Counted from the first letter of the stretch, positions 10,931 to 22,972 are shown. The stretch is 64,000 nucleotides of DNA from Moniliella sp. 'wahieum' (GCA_003971905.1 RSEE01000039.1:248001-312000); one strand, 5' to 3'. Notes: generated from the sequence alone by a model not told the origin. Program-made: numbers and translations.

Positions 10931-12834
10931 TTAGTCGACGGTGGGCGACGGCGGACGATGAGTGGGACAGCCAACACCACGAGCCAGCCATCCTTGAAGG
11001 CAGGTTTCATGGAATACGCACAAGCACGCCATTCGTGCCACCGCTTCGCCTATCTCAAAGTCTTCCATGCAAATTGGGCATTCGTCACCCAAGAGTGGGT
11101 TGCCTTCGGCCAACTTGTCTCGCGCGTAGCGGGAATAGATCGACTCGTGTGTATGCGGGTGCGGACGAGCCGGTGTAGGCACCGCCATTTGGGTACGAGG
11201 TAGGGTTCGAATCCCACTCGCCGCCAACAGTGCAGTGGTGGGGGACTCGATGCACTCTCGCACGTGTGCCTCCAGCACCTCAGTCTGCCCTACTGGCGCA
11301 ACAGGGAGTGTGCACACTGGGCACTCGAGCATGCTCGGACGAGACGGAGGTGCTTGACGAAGCGCAGACGAAGACGAATGGACGTGCGCGGGAAGTGAAC
11401 GGGAAACGAGGGGCGAAGGTGACCCAAAAAAGTAAGAGGAAACATATTGCGAAAAGGCATTGCGTTCTCCCGAATCAGGGTTCCTTGAGCTGGTGGAACG
11501 CTCGATCCTCCGTGCCGTCACTGGAGCCGGGAAAGGGGTTGTCCGCATGGGGCCAGGAGAGTGAGTAAGGGGCGCCCGGGGCAAAATGAGACCCTTGTTC
11601 AATGTGCTGCTGACCCAAAACCAAGGCACACTCATCGCAGACTCGCACCGGATCAGACTCGGTGTCGTCAGGCGGCAACGGCGTAGGAGGCGGTACCGAG
11701 ATGCTGCGCGAGTGGTTCGATCCAGCAGGAGGCCTCGCCATGCGTGGGTCATAACTCATATTGGGAGGGAGCACAATCAGATGCTGAGGGATAATGGCGC
11801 GGCGACGGGTGCACTGTGCACAGCACACCCTTCCGCACGAACGACAATGGTGCCGCCGAGTAAAGAGGGTGAAAAGACGATGACATAAATGGCACTCGGG
11901 TGTTGCGGAATCGGGCTCCCATGTGGCACGGCCCTCCAACCATGGGGCACGAGAAGGAGCCGAAGACGAGGGCAAGGCAGAGGAAGGTTGTCCTGACTCT
12001 GGGGGAAGGATCAAGGGAGCAAGTGGGGCTGGCGCTGGTATGGGCTCTGAGGCCTGGGGCGGGGAGCGCGAGGAGCTCCGACCTGCATCTGCATCATCCA
12101 CACCAGCAAGCGTACCGAAACGATCCAGCTCAGGTGCCGTAGATGTAAGCGAATTCCTTGGTACACCTGCGGTGATCGATCTCGGAGTAAGGGGACGATT
12201 CAGACTGGGACTGGGTAGCCTGAGGAGCGGACATGGCCAGTCCTGCAGGGCCTGGAGAAGGGCAAGGAGCGCTGGTTTCAGCGGGAGGTGCGAAGTCCAA
12301 ATATGAATGAGAGAGAGATGAGAAATCAGGGTTGCGGGGCGACTCTGGATGGAGGGAATCTGGCCTGGAGTGAGAGAAGGCGTGAGTCTCATCCGAGGGG
12401 GCAGAGGCTGGTACAGGACGCAGCGGGGAGTTGAGTGACAAGCCGTCCAGAGAGAGCGAGGCCAAACCATCCTCCACGGGAGTGGGAGGAAGCGAACGGC
12501 TATGGGCCATATTGGGATTCACATGGGGAGCATCTGCGGCCGAGGGTGCAACAAATGCTGATGAAGTGCGGTGCGTCAAACTGGCTGCAACAGGGGCGTT
12601 GGGATCCGAGTCGGAAGAGGAATCGCTAACAGGCAATGAAGAAGAAGGAGATGAATAGGCCGATGCGTCGGCGCCAGGAATCTCGGCGGGGACATCCTGA
12701 GGACCAGACCCCGTGTTGTCGCTGAATAGTCCAGTGTGAGATCCGGATGGCTGGAGTTGGGCATGGGGACAGGGGGGGGAGGAGGATGAGGCGGCTGCCT
12801 GGTCAAGAGGCATGGCAGACGACGCGGGAGACAT
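10931..12834 (-). CDS. FYVE and RING finger protein, probable endosomal/vacuolar E3 ubiquitin ligase (Pib1-like)
   Basis: The N-terminal 350 residues from ATG 12834 (MSPASSAMPLDQ) are Ser/Pro-rich and disordered. A FYVE finger follows at about 11930-11600: WEPDSATPECHLCHRLF, then FTRRHHCRSCGRVCCAQC (the R+HHC PI3P-binding signature), then after an unusually long Pro/Ser insert of about 50 residues the last pair RVCDEC. A linker with a further CPVCTLP motif leads to the C-terminal RING: CPICMEDFEIGEA, then ARMACLCVFHETCLQGWL and CPTH, at about 11085-10955. FYVE plus RING is the architecture of yeast Pib1, which sits on endosomal and vacuolar membranes through PI3P. The final RING ligand pair is CPxH, not CPxC. 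Two frame changes, near 12150 and 11490, interrupt it. The stop at 10931 follows the RING closely. Confidence 0.9.
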
Positions 12835-13515
12835 AGCAGAAGACTTTGTGGCAGCCAGACCGGGGGGCAGCCGTGGGAGATCCGACTGCGCTCATGGCAA
12901 TGACAAGTGGATGGGGGTGGCGGTGGTGGCGGTGGTGGCGGCGGGTGGCGCCGATAAAGGGTTGCTCGATTGCTGCTTGCAATTCCTGAGCCGCACATTG
13001 GCTGGGATGATGCATGATGCATGATGCATGATGATGATGCATGATGCATGCATGACTCAGGCCATACTCGGCCTGGGTATCAGCAGCTGCTCAGCCTGAG
13101 CATCACCCGTCACCGGTCACACCCCGCACAGTCACCGGCCAAGTCACACATCGCCGCCTAAGCCCCCCCTCAGCGCCTCAGCATGCCCCGTGCCCCAGAG
13201 CCTCACGCGTGACGCCATGCGTCACGCGACACGCCGCGTGCTGACATAAGCCTACTCTCCTAGGTAACCGGTAACCTGCAGGGAACCTAGCGGTCGCCGG
13301 TCACGGTGATGTCAAAGGTAGATTTGAAATGAAAAACAATCTGCCATTTCAGCTCGAGCAAAGAGTGCGGGGGTTATTTACACGGCAGATGACACAACCC
13401 TAATGAAAATGCGCCGCAGCTTTTGCCGGCCTGTCAAAGTGGGATGCTGGCGCGATGTTCTACCCCCACCCACCAGCTTTTCCTGATCGTCTTCTTGGTC
13501 ACCGCTGATTCCGAC
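12835..13515. other. divergent promoter region with repeat cluster
   Basis: 681 bp between the start codons of the FYVE-RING gene (leftward) and RPS20 (rightward). Contains the TGCATGA array at 13009-13054, GTCACCGGTCAC and GTAACCGGTAACC words, and CTC-rich sequence. No gene. Confidence 0.5.
13009..13054. repeat. TGATGCA tandem microrepeat
   Basis: About six iterations of the heptamer TGCATGA/ATGATGC, containing the palindrome TGCATGCA, in the shared upstream region of two genes. A related array occurs at 52222-52262. Confidence 0.75.
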
Positions 13516-13941
13516 ATGAGTTACGTCGCCAAGGACCCCAAGGGCGATGCCCAGACCCAGGCTCAGAAGCACAAGATTCGCATCACGCTGACCAGCCGCA
13601 ACCTCAAGAACCTCGAGAAGGGTACGTCTCGCCTCCTTTGGTGCCACGTGAAATACTACCCAGTAACACTAACACCTTGCTTTTAGTTTGCACGGACCTT
13701 GTTACGCGCTCCAAGGACAAGGGCCTGCCCGTTAAGGGCCCCGTCCGTCTCCCCACGAAGGTTCTTTCGCACGTTGTGCGCAAGTCGCCCTGTGGTGAGG
13801 GCTCCAAGACCTGGGACCACTTCGAGATGAAGATTCACAAGCGTCTGATTGATCTCCGGCACGTCGGAGGATGTCCGCCTCATCACCCGCTTCAACCTGG
13901 AACCCGGCGTTGAGGTTGAGGTCACCATCATCGACGCCTAA
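13516..13941 (+). CDS. RPS20: 40S ribosomal protein S20 (uS10)
   Basis: uS10 is a head protein of the small ribosomal subunit. Exon 1 (13516-13621) encodes [13 protein letters not shown] through [17 protein letters not shown] 65-bp intron (13622-13686, GTACGT...TTTTAG) splits the Val codon. Exon 2 encodes [55 protein letters not shown] and ends [16 protein letters not shown]. Coding length is 361 bases, i.e. 120 codons plus one. The extra base is in the GG at 13858-13859, after which the correct frame (TSEDV) is shifted. Because the gene is essential and everything else is exact, this is almost certainly a sequence error. Confidence 0.96.
13622..13686 (+). other. RPS20 intron
   Basis: GTACGT donor and CTTTTAG acceptor; branch-like CACTAACA upstream of the acceptor. 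Splicing restores EKVCTDL, the conserved S20 sequence. Confidence 0.9.
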
Positions 13942-14884
13942 ATGGTGAGTTGCGCCCCGGTCGCTACCCTGCGACCTCAAGACCTCGGGCTTTAGCAAAA
14001 CGCCAACAGTTTCTTTCAGTTGTAAACTATGCGAGACAGCAATCACCCCGAAGTCTGAGCCAGCGCTCAGGTTGAGCGCTCGTTGAGCGGGCACTTCTGA
14101 ACTCGGTCCCTCAAAATTCATCGTTGCGATGCTTATTGTATGCGCCTACCGCTCAGCCTCCACAGTCTCCCACGTACACGTGTGAACGTAGTTTCTGGAA
14201 TGTCAAATCGAAGAGTGTTACTAACGCGCTGTCGGATAACGCGCTCGATCCATAACGAAAGTCCGACTAGTTCCGTGGTGGAAATTAGTTGGAAATTTGC
14301 TCTCCGTTGCCACACAGCCTGGCTGTTCGCCTTAGGTACTCGCGAGCGATTTCATCTCCGTCGCTCCCAAAGCCCCGTCGGACAGCAACCCCTGGACGAT
14401 GTCACCCCATTTGTCTTGTTGGCGACATCATTCTATAGTGTGGCTTTCGCTCGGTTTCCTCAAAACGACCTTCTCCATGGTATAGTGCACGGGCCAGTCT
14501 TCGGCTCTCAACTCACAATCATAACAGCTTCCACCTCGCGCCTCACCGGATTCACCTCACACGTCAACAATCGCTCCTCGAGTGCATGCCATCGTTGGGA
14601 CAATACGTTAGTACTGTCGCCTGGTGTTGCTATTAGTGGAGGCGAGGCAAACGATGAAATGTGGGGTTGCACAGCTCTTCGCGGATGATTGTCCGTGGGC
14701 GGAGATTCTCGTCGTGATGTGTAGAGCAACTATTAAGGGGTACTTCTTGGCTCGCTCCGGCAGTTGGCTGGAGCATAAAAGACAGCAGAATCCTTTCCTC
14801 TCTTCCCACCACACCTGTACGCAGTTACGCCACCACCACCCCCGCCTCCTACGTCTCTTTTCTTTTCTCCCACTCTACCACACC
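13942..14884. other. intergenic, promoter of the CipC-like gene
   Basis: About 0.94 kb with no gene seen. The last 130 bp hold a TATA-like element and a long pyrimidine-rich leader before the CipC-like start codon. Confidence 0.45.
14774..14781 (+). promoter_or_regulatory. TATA-like element upstream of the CipC-like gene
   Basis: CATAAAAG lies 104 bp before the ATG at 14885 and is followed by a CT-rich leader (about 14795-14880), the usual layout of strong fungal promoters. Assigned by pattern only. Confidence 0.4.
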
Positions 14885-15271
14885 ATGGGTTTCTTCGGCC
14901 AAGACCACTACGACACCGTCAACAACTACGACGGATCGGACGAGCACAAGGCCAAGCTCTCCCACGAAGTTTTGGGCGGTGCTGCCGCCTTTGCCGCTGC
15001 GAAGGGTACGTCTCGTTTCATGTGTACTAATAAGGAAAGCAAGACCTGACCAAAGCGCGGCACAGCGTATGAGGACCACAAGGCCACAAATGGCGAGCCC
15101 GAAGACCATGCCCATGCTAAAGAAATCCTTGCTGGTTTGGCTGGTGCTGGAGTCGATCGCCTTGCGGAGACCAAGGGCCTGGACTTCGTTGATCGGGAGA
15201 AGGCCAAGCGTCATGCTGAGGACCAGAGTTACCAGCAGTTGGATACAACTAAAGGAGCCTGCATGATATGA
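14885..15271 (+). CDS. CipC-like stress protein (DUF3759 family)
   Basis: A small soluble fungal protein family first noted as induced by the antibiotic concanamycin; the molecular role is not known. Exon 1 (14885-15005) encodes MGFFGQDHYDTVNNYDGSDE and the signature KLSHEVLGGAAAFAAAK. A 60-bp intron (15006-15065, GTACGT...CACAG) is followed by AYEDHKATNGEP, AKEILAGLAGAGVDRL and ETKGLDFVDREKAKRHAED. The spliced frame is uninterrupted, 108 residues, the typical family length. The strong-looking promoter upstream fits an inducible abundant protein. Confidence 0.9.
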
Positions 15272-16204
15272 AAGCCGGTGCCTGGATTCCCTCTGCAGAA
15301 AATGACACCCACTGCAGCATGAATGTCAACACATTTTACCACCATTAGTGACATGTGGCACTGGTTGCGTACTGTCCGAAGCTATTAGGCAAGCAATGAG
15401 GAAAGGCAGAGAGGGAAAAGCCGCAAGCATACGGACTACGGAGAGATGGGGGGCTATCGATGCGTTTCATGATGTGGATCAGAAACTGAGGAGCGTTACG
15501 GTGGACACCCTAGCCATCTTACAGAAAATGTAGGTGATTCTCTCTTCACCTATGGAGGTAGTCAGGTGTTGGAGAAGACCGGTGATGTGACTGGACGTGC
15601 TTTTCAATGGGTACATAGACATGCGTCCTTGGGCCTTGACGCGCGTTGCGCGTACTATATATATGCAGTCGCAGGTGAATGTATGGCGTGGCACACCATG
15701 AAGCAAACCCTCGCCCTTATATGCACCTGTGGCTACATCAAGTTGGGAAGAAGTGGATGACGACGTCAACGGACATTTTCATTGTGCGGTGTATATGTGA
15801 CAGGATGATAAGGTGCAGGCCATAACAGTGAGGTCATTGTCGCAGACCCAAAACGAGACCACAAAACATAACGCTGCTTGCCCACGGCAACAGCGAATAA
15901 GAAGAAAGAGGCCTCGTGGTGTATAGGGGGAGAAGAACCAGGAACCAACGTGAAACAAGAAAGAACGTACGAGACAGACTGGACAAAAGATCAGAACTTT
16001 CGGAGAAAAGCCGGAACAAGCGCATCAGAAAAGAGGGAAAGCCTCTCTTTGCTCCGGGCCGGGGAAAAGCATGGCCATAGTAGGGAGGTCGGGGCGCAGC
16101 ATGGAATGGGTTGCTAGACCCACGCGAGTGGGAGGTAATCAGGCCCAAAAGGGAGTGGTGCCATGTCCATGTCCATCAGCAATGGGTCGAGGTCGTGCTT
16201 GGAC
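15272..16204. other. convergent intergenic region, nothing seen
   Basis: 933 bp between the 3' ends of the CipC-like and forkhead genes. Short frames only, no repeat or RNA recognised. Confidence 0.4.
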
Positions 16205-18161
16205 TTAGGCTAATTCGGGATGGGATGCGAGAGGCCAAGGTGGATCAAAGGGTTTGTTGTCATTCACCTCCTCTATCATGGGAGCGAACACCACGTCCGG
16301 TGGGACACCAAGAAAGGAAAGGCTCCGTCCGGCCATCTCCGGTGCCTCACTGCTTTCCTCAGGGGACGTTTGTAGACTAAGACCACTCGAGTCGGACGGG
16401 GTGGGGCTCAGGATACCGTCGGGATCAGCTGGCCGCCTGGAGACGGCGTTGCCTGCCATCAAAGGGGGTGTTGCCCCTGTCGACGGATCTTTGTGTCAAC
16501 ACCCTTCCCCCTTGGTGCTTCGTCGTCACCGCACCAGCAAAAATAATGTCCATCTCGGCCCGAATGGGGTGAGCCGTTTTGGGCAGGGGAGTCAGCTGGA
16601 CTTGGAGGAGGCAAGTTGACGAAGGTAGACTTGGTGCCAATTGCATCGGCTGATCTGGAAAGGGCAAAGATAGAAAAATTAGTGGGTCAGCACGATCTTA
16701 TACCCATAGGTTGGGTTGGAGAGAGAGATAGGTTGCGAGACGTAGCAAGGACAAACATTCAATAAAAAAAACGACGACGAAGGAAGAAAGGGGGGGATGC
16801 TTACAGTTGCTGTGGCGGACAATGAGCTAGAGAGGCTCTTCCGTTGCAGATGGATGTGCCCAACCGGTCAACAGACCACTATTGAATCCCAGATCCGGTT
16901 GGTTGGGGCCCATCAGGGGAAGTGGTTGTGTTGGTGCTACGGTTGTCGAAAGCGGGGGGCCAAACTGCAAACCCAGTACAGTAGAAGAAGGTGCAGCCGT
17001 CGCCATCTCGGGCGAGGGAATGGCTGTAGTTGGCAAAGGTGCTGATCCGGGCATCATTGGCGAGGTGACCATAGGAGGCATAAACATGTTGCACCCCAGT
17101 GTGTGTTCATCGAGAAGCTCAAGTCCAGGGGGGCAATGGTGTGGGCCAGCGCTATTGATCAAGGGACGGGAAACGGACATACTCGACTCGCGACTGGAAC
17201 CAGGAGACCGTGAAGACCCGGTCTGTCGCACTTTTCGGTTCTTCCTCGTCGACCCTCCTGTCATAGAAGCCTGGGTTGTGGTTGTCGTAGGCCGATGAGA
17301 GGCGTCAATGTGGCCGGGCTGGGCACGAACGACGACAGCCTTCTTCCCTGTGCGCCACTCTGCCAGAGCCTCCGGGTTAAGAGTCCACCAGGACCCCTTA
17401 CCCGGCACATGGGACGGTCGCGGAATCTTGGTAAACACTGCGTTTTGATGGACAGCGTTGACTTGATCCGGTTTTTAACTTTACCCTGGACGAGAAAGGA
17501 AAGAGGTTGTTAATTAGTCGACCTAATACTGCCCCAAAAGGAGAAGACGATGAAACGGTACATACCTCCCAATCTTTACCCACAGCCCATTCGCGAATCT
17601 CAGGAAAGAGCTGGCACATGCGTAGGAAGAGATCCTGGACCACCATGTGCGGTTCGGCGAGCTTGCGAGAGTCTGGCAAATCATGTCGCACCAGTTCAGC
17701 CGAGTACCAACAAGCGTGCCCGTGGGTTCATGAGGGGCCGAGGTGGTGCAGAAGCAAGAAGCTGCTGGGGAGGTGGCGGAAGAGGCGAGAGGAAAGGTTG
17801 GCAACATGCATGCAGGTGATTGCATGAGGAACGGAGGCGTAATGAGGCGCTGCCCTGACGGTGCATTGTTTATTGTTGGACCGATGACAGAGGGCAAACC
17901 AGGGGCAGTCCAGTCGGTGTGAAGGGGTGGGAGCTTGGGGGAGGCGCAACATCGAACGAGGCAGCGCGAGCGGGCGCCAAGGGAGCCGAGGAAGGCGAGA
18001 GGAACGTTGTACCAGAGGAGAGAGGCAGCGAGGGGCAAGTACTGGCTGCGAGCTGTCATACTGGTAGATGGTGAATGGAGGGGTACGCTCGCCTGACTGA
18101 AGAGGGAGGGCTCGGGTAGAGGAGCAGCCGCAGTCGCGGAAGCAAAATCAGACGAAGTCAT
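16205..18161 (-). CDS. forkhead-domain transcription factor
   Basis: From ATG 18161 (MTSSDFASATAAAP) a Ser/Pro-rich N-terminus leads to a forkhead (winged-helix) domain at about 17690-17370. Its parts are HMVVQDLFLRMCQLFPEIRE, then WAVGKDWE, an 80-bp intron (17486-17565, GTATGT), GKVKNRIKSTLSI, and the wing region VFTKIPRPSHVPGKGSWWTL NPEALAEW. The divergent helix 1 and the PGKGSWWTLNPE wing resemble fungal forkhead proteins with a degenerate core. A second intron (16655-16804, GTAAGC) precedes a C-terminal segment beginning SADAIGTKSTFVNLPPPSP. Between them lies a Pro/Thr/Ser-rich linker. Frame breaks include one missing A in the AAAA at 17443-17446, inside recognition helix 3, and one near 17700. 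The target genes cannot be inferred. Confidence 0.8.
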
Positions 18162-19304
18162 GATTGGAAGAACGGTCAAGGGAGTATGACTACTAGGGGT
18201 AACCGGTAACCCGTAATGGGACAAGAAAGGGCTAAGCGGGGTAAGTGACGGTTTGCGGTGGGTAGGGACGTGGTGGATCGAGCGGATGGATATGGGGGAT
18301 GACCAGATGACCAGTAGCTAGTAGCTAGTGGCTAGTGACTAGTCGTAAGCACCAGACAGTTAAGCGCTACGCTAGGGAGCGAGGTGCACGGGCTCAGGTG
18401 ACCGGTGACCGATCAGTCCGATGAGTCAGATTGCTGGTACTAAGTACGAACTAGTACGGGGTTCAGAATGGGGTTGACTAGTGAGGCCTGAGGGCGGGGT
18501 ACGGGGGTGGTGGATGTTTGGACGCAAGTGGGATGGACTCAAACTGAGAGAAGAGGGAGGCGATATTGAAGGGCCTGATGAGGTAGAGGGAATACGAGGC
18601 CTGAGGTTCAGGACAGGAGAATCGACTCGAGACCTGCCGAGAGGAGAGGGGAGCAAGCCGATGAAGAAGCACAGACGTCGGTGAGGTGGTGGCAGGGAGC
18701 CTTGCCAGTGCCGATCTCCAGGACGGGCATCCCTTTTTGGTCCAAGGGCGTCGTTTGTCGTCTCAGACGTCCGATGGACCCCTCCAACTTGAGGCGCTCA
18801 GGCGCTCAAGTGTACTGCTGCCTGGCCACCGCAAGACCGAGGTCACCTGGGTCACCCGGTCACCATCACGCCAGTCACCGGTCACGACTGCATGGATACG
18901 CCGATTACGTCGATTATGCAGGGTCCTGTGTACCTATGTACAGCTGGTACTTCTGCCGTTAAGCAGGTTAAACGTGAAGCGTTAACCGTGTTGTGCAGGA
19001 GCCGCTGCAGAAGAGAAGCGAGCACCTCGGCAAGAGGCTGGCCATGTGCTGGTGCGCGGGGCTTGCGGTGCCAAGCGGTGCCTGCCCGCTGGTGCTGGGC
19101 ATGTGCGGATGTCTCAACGGGGCAGCTGTGCACGCCGCACTCAGACATGCATCCAGCCCCGTGCTAGTGCGGCGCCGCGGGGCCGGCTCCTGCGTACTCC
19201 AGGACGCTGGACGGCGCTCAGCTGAGCGCTGACGCTGACGGCTGATGCGCTGATAATGATTGGCGCTACGCCCAAGCGCACTACCTGCGCCGAGTTACGG
19301 TAGG

Positions 19305-19412
19305 CTACGCGTTACGCAGTTGCGGTTAACGTTACGCGTTACGCCTGGTTACCGGTTACGCGTTACGCCTGGTTACCGGTTATGCGTTACGCGTTACGCG
19401 TTACGCGTTACG
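19305..19412. repeat. GTTACGC heptamer array with CGGTTACC units
   Basis: GTTACGC is iterated, interrupted by two near-identical GCCTGGTTACCGGTTA blocks about 27 bp apart, and ends in four uninterrupted GTTACGC/GCGTTAC copies. Confidence 0.85.
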
Positions 19413-20280
19413 GTTCTATAGTTAACGTTTAACTACTGTTGCACGTTAGACGTTAGATTCCGCCACCTCTCTCTCACATGTCACGCATGTCACATGCTGC
19501 AGTTTCCTTTTTTCCATACCGAAATCACCTTCCGGCCGCAGGCGGTTTCGGCTTGCCTGGCTCCCAGGGCCTAACCTAAGGCTTAAGGCCAGGCCGTACG
19601 TGCCCTTCTCCGCTCTGCCCCTATGCTCTACCCTCTGCTTTGTCTGGAGGGAGTCTCCCCAACAGTCTCCTGTTCTCTCCCCGATGGACGTAGTCCAGCT
19701 GTGCCTCCCAAACCTACGTACCCTATAGTGATCCGTACAGTAGCCTCTATTAGTAGCTAAAATAGTAGCTAGTAGCGTGTATTAGCGCTTAGCCACAAGC
19801 TGCAAGCCACATGGGCGACAAACGTATGCGCCCTCCCACCCCCACCACAGGGATCCAATTGCTATAGCAGTCTATTTTGCCAAAATAAGATGATTCTCGC
19901 TCGTGACGCGTGATGATAAAAAAGAAAGCGTAACGTTTTCTGAGCAGGTCCCTCCAGTACACCCCCTGCCCTTCCCCCACTGGCCAACCAAAACTTGCGA
20001 AATGGAATGATTAATGATGCAGGACGCAGGATGCAGGATGCAGGAATGGTCTTATGCCTGGTAGTAGCGGCTAAGCGCTAAGGCTTAGCGCTGAGGCTCA
20101 GCGCATGGCTCCTGCACATGCATCATGCACTCATGCTGCGCTATGTGCTGCTATAGAGCGCATATAGTCGGCCTTGTAAGCGTTACATGTTAGGTCTGAG
20201 ATCGATGAGGTCATGAGATCATGTCACATGTCACATGCTCATCTTATCGATCATCGCACACGCCCACATGCCAAGTCCTG

Positions 20281-20425
20281 AGACCTCAGGCCTTGAGGCC
20301 TGAGGCCTGAGGCTTGAAGCTTGAAGCTTGAAGAGCTTGAAGCTTGAAGCGTGAAGCTTGAGGAGCTTGAGGCCAGCCCCAGGCCTGGGCCTGAGGCCTG
20401 AATATTGAATATTGAATGTTGAACG
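20281..20425. repeat. CCTGAGG and GAAGCTT tandem arrays
   Basis: A GGCCTGAGG array passes into a run of GCTTGAA (HindIII palindrome AAGCTT) with GAGCTTGAGG variants, then back to GGCCTGA, then ATATTGAATATTGAATGTTG. A small second GAAGCTT array is at 20630-20655. Confidence 0.85.
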
Positions 20426-20778
20426 TACCTGAACTTCCTGGACCTTCCACACCCTTGCCCGGCCCAAGTCCTGCATCGAGCACGCTCAGGCTGTCAGGCC
20501 AGTCTGCTCAGTCGCTCACAAGCTCTCAGATCTCGAGGCGCGATCGTATTCAACAGATGCACGGATCTCAGATTCAGATCGAAGAGTGATCTCGAATACA
20601 TATACTGAGTGTACTGAGTTACTATTACTGAAGCTTGAAGCTTGAAGCGTGAAGAGCTTCCGCTCCAGCAATGGAGTTGAGTGGTTGAGCGCGTTGGTTG
20701 AGCGCTGAGGGTGGTATTAGACTGAGTGCTCAAAGTGGCAAGAAGGCGAGCGATTTTTTTGGTGTAAAAAATCTTATT

Positions 20779-20872
20779 ATTAACAACAATCTTAACGATC
20801 TTAACGATCTTAACGATCTTAAGGTCAAAACGTTTAACGTTTAACGTTTAACGCGTTTATCGTTTTTTAACG
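20779..20872. repeat. TTAACGATC and GTTTAAC tandem arrays
   Basis: Four iterations of TTAACGATC followed by three to four iterations of AACGTTT, the latter containing palindrome AACGTT. Confidence 0.85.
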
Positions 20873-22514
20873 CCTTCCAACGCAAGCATACCTTTGCTGT
20901 ATTATTGCTGCAAGGCCTTGTCCCAGCGTCACATTGCCTTCAAGTTTGGCGCGTTGCAAGAGGTCTTGCGAGAGCCAATCCTCAAGTTTGTGCGCTAAGC
21001 TTTTGTGTGCTCCGCTGTGCGGAATATACTCATGCTCACAATGAGCCCGTTGTGGAAAAAGAACAGAAAGCGCGGTGTTGGGGGGGGGAGCAGAGCAAAA
21101 GGCATACGGATTGCCGAGATGTGATAGGGTCGGATGTTTGCTGTGGCAAAGATGTAGGAGTGCACATATAATACTTGTGAGGGACTCTAATAGTACAGAG
21201 GATGAGGCCAAGGTTGAGTACCGGAATGTGACACACGAGAGGAGAGATGACGACACCGGGGTGCAATGGACTGTTTGGAGAAGAAACTGCATCGATTGTG
21301 GAGCAAGCGGAATGCGGCAAAAATGCCCAAGTATAACAGGAACGCAATCAATAGTCGATCTTCGTCCTTTGCCGAGACAAGACGCGGGTACTGTATTTTA
21401 GCAGGACTGTATACCAAAACACGTTGTTTGAGAGTATAGAGAAAGAAACTTACTGTACATTCTCATTGGAGATAAGATGGTTCATCTGAACTCTGAACGT
21501 TCACATGTACTTACCACTCTACTACTCTCATTGTATCCGCGAGCGCTACATTCCGTTTGGAAGGGGATGGCGAAACCGAAAGGTGCTGGCCTGCTGGCAA
21601 CATAACACTTTGCCTTCACCATGAATATTACTATACAGTCCTTAGTTACTGCTAGATAAAAAGGAAAGACCTTGTTCATTCGCATCAGCTCCAGAACTAT
21701 CTGTTCCCACATCTCAGCCTTCTTTTTCTTTTTCCTCTCGATGTATATACTATCTCTGGTGGGCTACCTCTGGTGGGTAGTACATGGACGTAAATAGGTG
21801 AATGTATAGATGTATAGATTGTTTCTTCTCCTTTTCCATTCTCATCCTTCTTATGCCTCTCGTGACACATCTTTTTACTCACCCCACCTAGAACAACCCG
21901 ATTAATCCGTTGTCAATGTGATCGGTACGAGCACCCCACATGACTCTCTGCTTTATTGATGGGTCTATTGCCACAGCGGATGTACACGGGAGCGATCAGG
22001 ACCCGACAATTGCCCTTGGGGATGATGAGTGGCGAAAGCAAGATGACATATACTGATACATGAACACTATTGGTGAGGATGATGAAGATGATCCTGAGAC
22101 TCTCAGTATAGGCACTGCGGCTTTTTGTTTTATTGGCCATTGCGATGAATGGGAGAAGAGAGGATCAGCCCGAAAGGTATGACTGGTCTTGCAATGCTGG
22201 CTGAGAAAACAGTTAATCTATACGAATGACTTTTTGGGGATCTGACGAATTGTGTGCCGGCGTCCTGTTTGGGGATGAGAGAGATTGCACCACTGCACCG
22301 TTGCAGTGAAAGGAGCGATCATTAGCAGACCTGTGCTGTAAGCTCACGGAAATGGATCTAGCTTCTCATTATAGCTGTGTGCATCGCATAGGATAGTTCA
22401 ATGATGGTATGGAATTGCCTTGAGTCCCTGCATAATCCGTGGAAACGGTAGGCACCAAGTCCATATAGGAAAAGATCACATAATCGATGATAATAGGTCA
22501 TGAGTCTGATCCCT

Positions 22515-22972
22515 TTATCCACAAGAGAGGCCCGTGGGCCCGAAAGACATGAGGCAAAGGTCCATCCCTAGTGTTCGAGCGACAGTAGTTAGCCACTGTT
22601 CTTCCCGAGAGTATTGTCCAGCAGAGACGAAAACAAACCTAGTCATTGCCATCTTCCTTACAGCCTTTGCAAGGGTGGTGAATCCGATCTTTCCCTCTAT
22701 ACTAATAGTACTACTAGCATGAACTTCATGTTTCGCGTCTCTTTTTCCCACTTACCGATCATACCTTGAACATTGAGAACTGTCGCATTACCACCTGTCT
22801 TGATTCGGTTCATGAGCTCAGAACCAAAGAGGAAATACTTGCTTCGCCTCTGGAGAGCCTGCGATCCCACGAGACACCAAAATCCTACCAGCCTTAGGCC
22901 TTGCACCTTTTGGTCTACTCGTGCAAAAAAAGATGCGGCACCGGTAATCAGTGCTGCTGCGCAAGACCCCAC
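22515..22972 (-). CDS. candidate 3' part of an unidentified gene
   Basis: Two open segments join cleanly over a plausible 59-bp intron (22697-22755, GTAAGT...TATAG). The upstream exon ends RIKTGGNATVLNVQGMI, the downstream exon reads GKIGFTTLAKAVRKMAMTRF then VFVSAGQYSREEQWLTTVAR and ends in a TAA at 22515. The upstream exon also contains LVGFWCLVGSQALQRRSKYF. Composition looks protein-like, but no start codon is clear and I know no family with this sequence. It may equally be a chance frame. Confidence 0.3.

Larger units (their letters stand above)
18162..22514. other. gene-poor, repeat-rich 4.3-kb region
   Basis: No gene recognised. From 18180 to 20880 the DNA is dominated by iterations of short palindrome-bearing words: CTAGTAGCTAGTAG at 18315, GACCGGTGACCG at 18398, GTTACGC arrays, GCTTGAAGCTTGAAG, TTAACGATC and TTTAACG arrays. 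From about 20880 to 22500 the sequence is more AT-rich and looks like ordinary non-coding DNA with short frames. Confidence 0.5.

Noticed and set aside
11195-11225. GGGTTCGAATCCCAC, a tRNA B-box-like sequence
   Set aside because: It lies inside the coding sequence of the FYVE-RING gene, has no acceptor, D or anticodon arm around it, and a 5-bp T stem cannot be formed with a 7-nt loop.
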